In this document: positions 33,504-42,599 of the stretch, piece by piece
How positions within the stretch are numbered: position 1 is the first letter of the stretch
Layout of the letters: each line of letters begins with the position of its first letter
Source: Zanthoxylum bungeanum
Taxonomy: Eukaryota > Streptophyta > Magnoliopsida > Sapindales > Rutaceae
Direction: 5' to 3'
Assembly: GCA_019454045.1 (NCBI GenBank)
Contig: SKCR01036122.1
Coordinates: 1-64,000 of the forward strand
DNA: 64,000 nt
Notes under the pieces: model-generated
What the model was told of the DNA's origin: nothing
What the model saw: only the letters and a program-made list of their open reading frames with translations
The model's database searches: none
Program-made: the position numbers and the translations under genes

Positions 33504-33979
33504 GCGTCGCGACGCCTAACATGCACCGAACAGTGCTAACGTGCGCCGGGTCCAAAAATCAGAATCTGAGAAAATTTGACTTTGCTAACGTGCGCCGTGC
33601 CACGCATCACCATCACAGCCGATCTGCTAACATGCGCCGTGCCACGTCACCGCCACGTCATCATCAGCCAATCACAGCGTGCCACGTGTCGTAATTCTAT
33701 GGTGCCGACAGTCAAATTTCCATGTGTCGCCACGTCAGCATCAATCATTGACTCTCTTATCAGTATCTGACACGTGGCAGATAAGAATCTGAGCCAACCA
33801 ATCAGAAGCCACCACGTGTCACAATAATTGAACTCCTACCACCTTGCCACGTGTCACCTTATCACCTTATCCAGAATCTGAAACCGACGAACCAGAAGAC
33901 GCCCATTGACCAAACTGGCGTAGCGATGGGAAAGGCCTTGGCGTCGCGACGACGGACCCCTACTGACGCCTATAAATAG
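33504..33979 (+). promoter_or_regulatory. LTR 1 promoter: CpG palindrome, G-boxes, TATA box
   Basis: The palindrome GCGTCGCGACGC is at 33504-33515. CACGTG cores within CCACGTGTC or its complement lie at about 33683, 33770, 33815 and 33848. TATAAATAG is at 33971-33979. CACGTG within CCACGTGTC is the G-box/ABRE core bound by plant bZIP and bHLH factors (abscisic acid, light or stress responses). Response is inferred, not shown. Confidence 0.7.
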
Positions 33980-34149
33980 AGCTCGAAATTCCAGTTTCAC
34001 TTGTACCATTCTCTCTCACTTCTTTGACGTAAAGAGGGAGTTTCTCTCTCTAGTTTCTTTTAGTTTTTAGTTTTGTAAATAATTTTAATTACGTTTTGTA
34101 ATAATAGTAATTTAATTTCTTACTTTTTTTACAGTTTTTACTATTCACC

Positions 34150-34161
34150 ATGAGGAGGTAA
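34150..34161 (+). other. Micro-uORF, LTR 1 (Met-Arg-Arg-stop)
   Basis: ATGAGGAGGTAA is the first ATG after the predicted start (~34003). Its stop is 8 bases before the base of the stem at 34170. Confidence 0.65.
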
Positions 34162-34169
34162 CTTCCCCA

Positions 34170-34538
34170 GCTATGGTGAAAGATAATTCTTTTACTGTTA
34201 CTATTTAGATTAATCTCCCTTAAAAATAATATATTCACTATTTAAAATATTGACTTAAAAATGATACCGCCATATTGGTCGGTGTGGTAAATCATTTTAA
34301 TCTGGTTTAAACCTGACTAATCAAGGATACCGCCAGATTGGTCGGTTGGTAATTAAATTTTCTTACCGCCTATATGGCAGGTTTATTTTGGTTCCGCCTT
34401 TATGGCTGGTTGGACTTAATTTGACTTAATCAGGTTACCGCCTATATGGCTGGTTGGTAAAATAATCACAAGTTAATATATTATATTAAGGGAGATATCT
34501 AAATAGTAAATAGTAAAAGTTGATCCTTTTACCTTAGC
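34170..34538 (+). other. Structured leader domain, LTR 1: long stem around five TACCGCC hairpins
   Basis: The base helix is GCTATGGTGAAAG (34170-34182) with CTTTTACCTTAGC (34526-34538), 12 of 13 positions paired. The main stem is 34189-34235 with 34475-34519, including CTTTTAC/GTAAAAG, ACTATTTAGAT/ATCTAAATAGT and CTCCCTT/AAGGGAG. The enclosed part carries five units (about 34263, 34327, 34363, 34390 and 34434) of type TACCGCC-N4-6-TGG-N-CGGT or close variants; each can form a small hairpin of ACCG with CGGT and CC with GG. Confidence 0.75.
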
Positions 34539-35383
34539 ATTTTATTTTATTTTACTTTTCAGCTTTTACTTTATGTCTTTTACTTTTCAGCATTTTTACT
34601 TTATGTCTTTTACTTTTAAGTTTTTACTAGCCCTAGTTATGTGTTAGTTATTTGGGGTTGCGATGAATTCTAATATCACCGGTTTATAAGGGGTTATTTT
34701 ATAGTTTGGGTAATTTAAAGGTTTACTTATTAAGTCTTAAGCTTAATGCTTCTTGTTGTCTGATCATCAATGAGATTGATCTGGTAAATCTAAAATGAAC
34801 TAGACATAGGGATTTTAGGTTTCAGCCTTAGACTTAATAGCCAACGATCTTCATTGAGGATAGATAACCCTTTAATAGATTTCCTTACAGGATAGACATA
34901 TACATGTCGGGCGGGGGTAGCCATAATTGGAACTCAAACTTAATGAATCCAGATAATTTGGTAGACATAGACATATGGTTCAATTGGGTTAAACTGGGTA
35001 TTTACGTCTGACCATCGACATAGGCTTTTGCATAATTTCGTGTTCCAGGTTAGTAAACCGATTTATTACACAAACATAAAATAATCACTTCATCTTTTAA
35101 AAGATATTAGAATGATTCACAACTCTAGATCTTTGTGTCTTTTGTTATTTTCCTTAGTATTTTCTTTTGTCTTTTTATTTATTCATTTATTTAGCAAATC
35201 TACAATCAACCAAATCAATCAAGCAATCATTCTCTTCTCCCTCAATTAGATATATGTAAATAAATAGATTCAACAATTAATAACAAGAGTAGGAATTAAG
35301 TCCTCGTGGGATTGATATTTTTATACTAATTGAACGATACGTGCGCTTGCATTATATGTGTGTGTTTACGCCGGTCAAGTTTT

Positions 35384-35400
35384 TGGCACCGTACTGGGGA
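35384..35400 (+). other. Primer binding site, internal 1 (tRNA-Asp type, mutated)
   Basis: TGGCACCGTACTGGGGA is a decayed match to TGGCGCCGTTGCCGGGGA, the complement of the plant tRNA-Asp(GTC) 3' end that Athila-type elements use. It starts six bases after the LTR end. Confidence 0.8.
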
Positions 35401-35515
35401 CTTATTTTTCTTGAGTTATTAATTTTGAAGCTATCTAATTTACTTGTATCTAATTTTCTTCATTTTTATTATTAGTAATTTTTATTTCTTTCTTTTATTT
35501 TCAGATGATTGAAAA

Positions 35516-36801
35516 ATGGAACATTATTGGGAGATTGAGAGATCACGAGCTTTACTAGAAGATACACCCCAAATCTGGGAGCAACAGTCCGGTTTTCTGA
35601 GGCCTGTTGTCCAGCCCAACAACTATCACTGGATGCCAGAACCAAGCAATACCACATTTTCTCAACAAGACGCAATGGGGAGATGTGACATATGTAATGG
35701 TAACCACCCTAGAGATTATTGCGAATACAACTACCATCCAGGGTGGCAGAGCTATTAAGATCCTTCATGGTATGACGAACCATCACATTTCACAGAACCA
35801 CATTTTCCATCTTATCCACCACCCACCTACAATGATCTTCATCAACAATCAGAAGAAGATCAGATGATTGACATGTTCAAAGATGTGTTCAAGAAACGAG
35901 ATGAAAAGATGGATACAATGCTTGAAACATTCCAGAATCAACTCGAAAGTATTCAGAGACAATCATAATCCATTCAGAGGATGACAGATCAAGTGAGACA
36001 ATTAACAGAAAACCAGAGCTACATACCTCAAGGACCATTTTCAGATGACACTGATGAAGCCTTCGAGTACCAAGCATTTCACAATGACACTTTAGAAAAT
36101 GAGGAGGCTGAGTAGTATCAGGAATCTGAGGTATCAGTTCGGGAACCCAAACCAGCGAAGTCTCAATTTGATTTTTATGATTAAGATTCTGACGAGGATG
36201 AAGCTGAGCTGTTAGTACCAATTGCACCAACAAATGAGGATGAAACTTTTGAGCCTCAAAATGAAGATCTTGTAGAATGCTTTGCACAAATGTTTGAAGA
36301 AGATCTATCTGAGCCAATCACATCAGCCTCAGAAGATGAAGACCTAATGTCAGACACATCTTTACATCCTCACGTTGATACTTATGGAGCATGCATTTAA
36401 CAAATGACAGATAAAGAACTGAACGAGGAAATTTTAAAATTCATCTGTGAAAAAAATATGGAGCAAGAAGCAGAGCAAATGGAGGAGCAAATATCTGAAC
36501 TTATTAAAGATCCAGAGCATTCAGAAGAAACATCATTGTTTTGGGGAGTACAAATCAAAGATATCACCCAGAAGCTTGACAGAATGGAACTTCCATTCAA
36601 GGTCAAGCACCATACGAGACCTCCTGATTTTATTTCTTACTTTTAAGGAACCACTGTAGCAACAAAGGTTAAAAAGGTGGCATGAGCACGAAATAAGACA
36701 AAAGTCTTTTTGCCCCATTACCGTTGGAAGAGACCCTTCAAAAGCAACGCTCACAGATTGTCTTTAATTGGACATCCAAACCGACGCTGAAACCTCCTTA
36801 A
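35516..36801 (+). pseudogene. Athila-like Gag fragment, internal 1
   Basis: The frame starts MEHYWEIERSRALLEDT. It has the knuckle CDICNGNHPRDYC (CX2CX3HX4C, the spacing seen in Athila gag) at about 35680-35720, then YHPGWQSYQD, which corresponds to the post-knuckle NPGW segment. A heptad-like coiled-coil stretch (MIDMFKDVFKKRDEKMDTM..., about 35862-36020) and a long acidic tail with ELNEEILKFICE follow. Stops occur at about 35757, 35966, 36112, 36182, 36397 and 36644. The N-terminal gag domain is missing. It would bind RNA if expressed. Confidence 0.75.
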
Positions 36802-37332
36802 CAGATGGATTTCAGTCAAGTCTGGCTGAAGACGAACAATTTAGCGCTAGCAGGGAGGCAACCCATGCAATTTGTTGTAATTTCTATTCTTATATTTTAT
36901 GTATACATGTTGTAGAGTTTTTAATTTTATGTGTTATTTTTGTAGGGAAAAGCTCAATGAAAGCATAAGACAGAAGGAATGGTGTTTGGCAATCACAAAG
37001 GAAAGAGCTAATTCAATTGTGATGGCTGAGTAAAGAATTAATTCTTGAGACGCATCATTATGAATTTATACTAAGCTAATGGCGTATTGCGTACACAATT
37101 CCGTTGCCTTAATAATTGATTTGATATGCTTTTCTGTTTTTATTTCCTTTATTTTCGCCGACAAGATCTAAACTTTTTAATTTTTTCACGATTTATTTTA
37201 ACGTTCATCTAATAATTGTCATTTGGCAGGTACTAGTGTTACTATTACTCACCCATTTTCAGGTTCTATAAATTCACCTCTACTTTTCTTTCTTCAACAC
37301 ATTCAGATATACATTCAAATAAGAGAAAGAAA
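36802..37332 (+). other. Spacer between gag-like frame and LOG, internal 1
   Basis: It includes TTTAGCGCTAGCAGGGAGGC with the following AACCCATG (about 36840-36868). The AGCGCT...GGGAGGCAACCC phrase is one I know from Athila/Tat-type elements after their coding region. A GCTGAGTAA...GAGACGCATC phrase (about 37025-37058) recurs after LOG at about 38245-38280. TTTTCAGGTTCTATAAATTC (about 37255) gives a TATA-like box ~70 bp upstream of the LOG start. Confidence 0.55.
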
Positions 37333-37983
37333 ATGGAAGCAACATCACAGCAGCGAGTCAAATGAATTTGTGTTTTCTGTGGATCCAATTCTGGTAATAA
37401 TCCAGAATTCATTGAGGCTGCAAAGGAATTGGGGAGAGTCATAGCAGAGAAAAATATGCACCTAGTATATGGCGGTGGCAATCTTTGAATGATGGGAATC
37501 ATTTCAAAAGCCGTTCAGGAAGGTGGAGGTCATGTTTGGGAATCATTCCAAAACCTTTGGCAGACGAACAATTAATTGGACCAACAAATGGAGATGAACG
37601 AATTGTATCAGGTATGTCTGAATAAATCCATGAAATGATCAATATTGCGGATGTGTTTATTGCATTACCAGGTGGGCTTGGAACGTTTGAAGAAATGTTC
37701 ACAGTACCATCATGGGCGCACTTAAACATTCATCAGAAGCCATTGGGTTACTTAACATTGAGCATTTCTTCGATTTTCTGTTTGTATTTCTTGCCGAAGC
37801 CAAAAGACATAAGTTCATCACAAATCTGTTCAAGATATTTTCCTGACTGCTACAAAAGGCCGAAGAATTAATTGACCAAATCCTAGCCTTTGAACCAAAA
37901 CTCGACCCCATTCTTTCCAAGTTGAACTGGTCAGATAGCGATCGTGGTAAGAAGCGTAAATTGGACATAGATCTTAATCGGTA
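37333..37983 (+). pseudogene. LOG-type phosphoribohydrolase, retrotransposon-borne copy 2
   Basis: Starting at ATG 37333, the sequence gives ICVFCGSNSGNNPEFIEAAK, ELGRVIAEKNMHLVYGGGN, VLGIIPKPLA-equivalent wording, VFIALPGGLGTFEEMF (an intact PGGxGTxxE motif), WAHLNIHQKP and DFLFVFLAEAK. It ends in SKLNWSDSDRGKKRKLD. The length matches plant LOG proteins (~215 residues). There is no intron. Lesions: TGA 37363-37365 (shared with copy 3), TGA near 37487, a base lost near 37541, and TAA near 37622 where copy 3 has Gln. Family LOGs have the catalytic Arg here. Non-functional now; its ancestor would have been a complete LOG coding sequence. Confidence 0.88.
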
Positions 37984-39000
37984 TTTTTTCTATATTTCAG
38001 CTAACCAAGTACTACCTTCTAAACTCTTCTTTTACTGTTTAAGACATTGGGGACAATGTCTCATTTAGGCTTGGGGGAGGGAATTAGTTGATCAGTACCT
38101 TGTTTTTAGTTTGTGTTTTGATTTTATTTTTAGTCCAAAATTTTTCGAAAAATACAAAAAAAATTGAAAATTTTTAAAAATTATAAAAATATTTTGTGAT
38201 TTTGTGTTTTTATTTTGACTAAAAAGGTGAAATTGGTAAGAGATAGCTGAGTAAGGAGTTTCCACTCATGAGACGTATCTCAAACCTATTTCGGAACAAG
38301 TTAATTTTTGTTTATTTCATTTTAATTATTTAATTTGTGAATTCTCCATAAAACTGACTAAAATGGATCTTCATATGATCATGTGACAGCTATTTGTCAA
38401 CATACATAGTAACATACAGACATGAGCTATAATCGAAAAGTTAGGAAGCATCTCAAAAAGTAATGGAGTAAAAAAAAAAATCAGAAAAATCAGAAAAATT
38501 ATTCTATTGCTACAAAAAGGTGTGAAATCTGATAGAACTTTAGGACAAAAATATTACTCTCTTATCAACTGCACTTGTGACTGTTGTGGGAAAAAATGAG
38601 TTGTTTAATATTTTGTGGGCTGTGTATATGGAGAATGGAAAATATAATCGGAGAATTTACTTATTCGGAATTTAGAAAGAAAGAAACAAAACAACTAGTA
38701 ACTTGGAGTAGAAGTTTCACTTAATTAGTCACTAACTTCTTTATTCTCTTTTCGCTTTTCTTTTTGCTTTTGTGGCATTAGTTTCACTATCTTTTTACTT
38801 TTGTAAAATGTTTGTGGGTATCATTGCTATAAACCTTCACGAGACTACAACTCGTCCACTATGGACACTAGGGGTTTAAAGGCTTGTTGCATACGCTAAA
38901 TGCAACCATGATCCCTATGAAAGTGGCATAGTTTAAATTTGTTTATGCTATTTTATTTGTGTTTTGCTCGAGGACTAGCAAAATGTTAGGTTTGGGGGTG
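37984..39000 (+). other. 3' internal region and polypurine tract, internal 1
   Basis: It has a perfect hairpin, GACATTG-GGGA-CAATGTC (38043-38060), then GCTTGGGGGAGGG (about 38069-38081). AT-rich sequence with A-runs follows, then an inverted phrase CGAGACTACAACTCG (about 38839). GGTTTGGGGGTG (38989-39000) sits directly before LTR 2 as the functional purine tract. No coding frame. Confidence 0.7.
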
Positions 39001-39183
39001 TGATGTGGTAAATCTATCATTATTTCCCACTCATTAACCTAATATTTTGTATAGTTTCTTGAGTTTGTGAATATTTTGATACGTTTGTGTTATTTTGTAG
39101 ATAAATAAGTTTCAGGACACTCTGGAGATGATTTGGGCCAAAACAGTGAAAATTGGATGAAAATGGCATTTTGGTAATTTGCC

Positions 39184-39770
39184 GCGTCGCGACGCCTAAC
39201 ATGCACGAACAGTGCTAACGTGCGCCGGGTCCACAAATCAGAATCTGAGAAAGTTTGACTTTGCTAACGTGCGCCGTGCCACGTGTCACCATCACTGCCG
39301 ATCTGCTAACATGCGACATGCCACGTGTCATCATCCTACGGTGCCGACAGTCGCCATCGCCACATGTCGCCACGTGTCACTCCACGTGTCTGCCATGTTA
39401 TCATCCACATCATCAATTGACCGAGTCAACATGCCACCTCACCGCCACGTAATCATCAGCCAATCACAGCGTGCCACATGTCGTAATTCTATGGTGCCGA
39501 CAGTCAAATTTCCATGTGTCCACGTCAGCATCAATCATTGACTCTCTTATCAGTATCTGACACGTGGCGGATAAGAATCTGAGCCAACCAATCAGAAGCC
39601 ACCACATGTCACAATAATTGAACTTCAACCACCTTGCCACGTGTCACCTTATCACCTTATCCAGAATCTGAAACCGACGAACCAGAAGACGCCACATCGA
39701 CCAAACTGGCGTAGCGATGCCAAAGGCCTTGGCGTCACGACGCCGGACCCCTACTGACGCCTATAAATAG
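39184..39770 (+). promoter_or_regulatory. LTR 2 promoter: CpG palindrome, G-box cluster, TATA box
   Basis: GCGTCGCGACGC is at 39184-39195. CACGTG cores lie at about 39280, 39322, 39371, 39382, 39561 and 39637, with several CACATG decayed forms between them. TATAAATAG is at 39762-39770. Confidence 0.72.
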
Positions 39771-39939
39771 AGCTCGAAATTCCAGTTTCACTTGTACCAT
39801 TCTTTCTCACTTCTTTGATGTAAAGAGGGAGTTTCTCTCTCTAGTTTCTTTTAGTTTTTAGTTTTGTAAATAATTTTAATTACGTTTTGTAATAATAGAA
39901 ATTTACTTTCTTACTTTTTTACAGTTTTTACTATTCACC

Positions 39940-39951
39940 ATGAGGAGGTAA
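39940..39951 (+). other. Micro-uORF, LTR 2 (Met-Arg-Arg-stop)
   Basis: ATGAGGAGGTAA, identical to LTR 1, lies 8 bases before the stem. Confidence 0.65.
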
Positions 39952-39959
39952 CTTCCCCA

Positions 39960-40326
39960 GCTATGGTGAAAGATAATTCTTTTACTGTTACTATTAGATT
40001 AATCTCCCTTAAAAATAATATATTCACTATTTAAAATATTGACTTAAAAAGGATACCGCCATATTGGTCGGTTGGTAAATCATTTTAATCTGGTTTAAAC
40101 CTGACTAATCAAGGATACCGCCAGATTGGTCGGTTGGTAACTAAATTTTCTTACCGCCTATATGGCAGGTTTATTTTGGTTCCGCCTTTATGGCTGGTTG
40201 GACTTAATTTGACTTAATCAGGTTACCGCCTATATGGCTGGTTGGTAAAATAATCACAAGTTAATATATTATATTAAGGGAGATATCTAAATAGTAAATA
40301 GTAAAAGTTGATCCTTTTACCTTAGC
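39960..40326 (+). other. Structured leader domain, LTR 2
   Basis: The base helix is GCTATGGTGAAAG (39960-39972) with CTTTTACCTTAGC (40314-40326). The main stem and five TACCGCC-type hairpins are as in LTR 1, with small changes. Confidence 0.75.
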
Positions 40327-41173
40327 ATTTTTTATTTTATTTTAATTTTCAGCTTTTACTTTATGTCTTTTACTTTTCAGCATTTTTACTTTATGTCTTT
40401 TACTTTTAAGTTTTTACTAGCCCTAGTTATGTGTTAGTTATCTGGGGTTGCGATGAATTCTAATATCACCGGTTTATAAGAGGTTATTTTATAGTTTGGG
40501 TAATTTAAACGTTTACTTATTAAGTCTTAAGCTTAATGCTTCTTGTTGTCTGATCACCAATAAGATTGATCTGGTAAATCTAAAATGAACTAGACATAGG
40601 GATTTTAGGTTTCAGCCTTAGACTTAATAGCCCACTATCTTCATTGAGGATAGATAACCCTTTAATAGATTTCCTTACAGGATAGACATATACCTGTCGG
40701 GGGGGTAGCCATAATTGGAACTCAAACTTAATGAATCCAGATAATTTGGTTGACATAGACATATGGTTCAATTGGGTTAAACTGGGTATTTGCGTCTGAC
40801 CATCGACATAGGCTTTTGCATAATTTCGTGTTCCAGGTTAGTAAACCGATTTATTACACAAACATAAAAAAATCACTTCATCTTTTAAAAGATATTAGAA
40901 TGATTCACAACCCTAGATCTTTGTGTGTCTTTTGTTATTTTCCTTAGTATTTTCTTTGTCTTTTTATTTATTATTTATTTATTTAGCAAATCTACAATCA
41001 ACCAAATCAATCAAGCAATCATTCTCTTCTCCCTCAATTAGATATATGTAAATAAATAGATTCAACAATTAATAACAACAGTAGGAATTAAGTCATCGTG
41101 GGATCGATATTTTTATACTACCTGAACGATACGTGCGTTGTGTTATATGTGTGTGTTTACGCCGGTCAGTTTT

Positions 41174-41191
41174 TGGCGCCATTGCTGGGGA
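41174..41191 (+). other. Primer binding site, internal 2 (tRNA-Asp type)
   Basis: TGGCGCCATTGCTGGGGA differs at two positions from the complement of the plant tRNA-Asp(GTC) 3' end, and lies five bases after the LTR 2 end. Confidence 0.88.
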
Positions 41192-41306
41192 CTTATTTTT
41201 CTTGAGTTATTAATTTTGAAGCTATCTAATTTACTTGTCTCTAATTTTCTTCATTTTTATTATTAGTAATTTTTATTTCTTTCTTTTATTTTCAGGTGAT
41301 TGAAAA

Positions 41307-42599
41307 ATGGAACATTATTGGGATTGAGAGATCACGAGCTTTACTAGAAGATACACCCCAAATATGGGAGCAACAGTCCGATTTTCTGAGGCCTGTTGTC
41401 CAGCCCAACAACTATCACAGGATGCCAGAACCAAGCAATACCACATTTGCTCAACAAGACGCAATGGGGAGATGTGACATATGTAATGGTAACCACCCTA
41501 GAGATTATTACGAATACAACTACCATCCAGGGTGGCAGAGCTATCAAGATCTTTCATGGTATGACGAGCCATCACATTTCACAGAACCACATTTTCCATC
41601 TTATCCACCACCCACCTACAATGATCTTCATCAACAAGCAGAACAATCAGAAGAAGATTAGATGATTGACATGCTCAAAGATGTGTTCAAGAAACGAGAT
41701 GAAAAGATGGATACAATGCTTGAAACATTCCAGAATCAACTCGAAAGTATTCAGAGAAAATCAGAATCCATTCAAAGGATGACAGATCAAGTGAGACAAT
41801 TAACAGAAAACCAGAGCTACATACCTCACGGACCATTTCAGATGACACTGATGAAGCCTTCGAGTACCAAGCATTTCACGATGACACTTTAGAAAATGAG
41901 GAGGCTGAATAATATCAGGAATCTGAGGTATCAGTTCGGGAACCCAAACCAGCGAAGTCTCAATTTGATTTTTATTATTAAGATTCTGACGAGGATGAAG
42001 CTGAGCTGTTAGTACCAATTGCACCAACAAAGGAGGATGAAACTTTTGAGCCTCAAAATGAAGATCTTGGAGAATGCTTTGCACAAATGTTTGAAGAAGA
42101 TCTATCTGAGCCAATCACATCAGCCTCAGAAGATGAAGACCTAATGTCAGACACATCTTTACAACCTCATGTTGATACTTATGGAGCATGCATTTCACAA
42201 ATGACAGATGAAGAACTAAACGAGGAAATTTTAAAATTCATCTGTGAAGAGAAGGTGGAGCAAGAAGCAGAGCAAATGGAGGAGCAAATATCTGAACTTA
42301 TTAAAGATCCAGAACATTCAGAAGAAACATCACTGTTTTGGGGAGTACAAATCAAAGATATCACCCAGAAGCTTGACAGAATGGAACTTCCATTCAAGGT
42401 CAAGCACCATACGAGACCTCCTGATTTTATTTCTTTCTTTTCAGGAACCACTGTAGCAACAAAGGTTAAAAAGGTGGCACGAGCACGAAATAAGACAAAA
42501 GTCTTTTTGCCCCTTTACCGTTGGAAGAGACCCTTCAAAAGCAACGCTCACGGGATTGTCTTTAATCGGACATCCAAAACGACGCTGAAACCTCCTTAA
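41307..42599 (+). pseudogene. Athila-like Gag fragment, internal 2 (longer intact tail)
   Basis: The organisation is as in internal 1. A two-base loss near 41320 puts ATG 41307 out of frame; the main frame then runs to 41661. The knuckle reads CDICNGNHPRDYYEYN, with the last Cys changed to Tyr. The coiled-coil segment is open at 41662-41892. The acidic tail is open for 170 codons at 42087-42599 (MFEEDLSEPITSASEDEDL...), ending in basic VFLPLYRWKRPFKSN. Stops at about 41659, 41910 and 41980 break it. Role, if any, as in copy 1. Confidence 0.75.

Larger units (their letters stand above)
33292..35377 (+). repeat. Cluster LTR 1
   Basis: It runs TGATGAGTGGTAAATC ... ACGCCGGTCA. It has GCGTCGCGACGC, several CACGTG boxes, a TATA box, a micro-uORF and the structured leader, in that order. 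Compared with LTRs 2 and 3 it lacks ~170 bp of the G-box region (between about 33630 and 33640). Confidence 0.9.
39001..41168 (+). repeat. Cluster LTR 2 (shared middle LTR)
   Basis: It runs TGATGTGGTAAATC ... CGCCGGTCA, with the same internal order as LTRs 1 and 3. It serves as the 3' LTR of the first internal region and the 5' LTR of the second. A start-stop pair, ATGTAA, lies at about 39818 upstream of the micro-uORF; LTR 1 has ACGTAA there. Confidence 0.9.

Noticed and set aside
36447..36659. Alternative basic frame (MKKIWSKKQSKWRSKYLN...) within the gag-like region
   Set aside because: It is a shadow of the acidic gag-like frame in another phase. The acidic frame is the one with the knuckle, the coiled coil and better conservation between copies.
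37333..37983. A functional host LOG gene
   Set aside because: Stops and frameshifts are present, there are no introns, and it sits between retrotransposon LTRs with sister copies in the same position.
39212..39541. A 109-codon frame in the LTR 2 U3 region
   Set aside because: It is driven by repeated CACGTG and ATCATC phrases. It is broken in LTR 1 and re-phased in LTR 3, and lies upstream of the TATA box.
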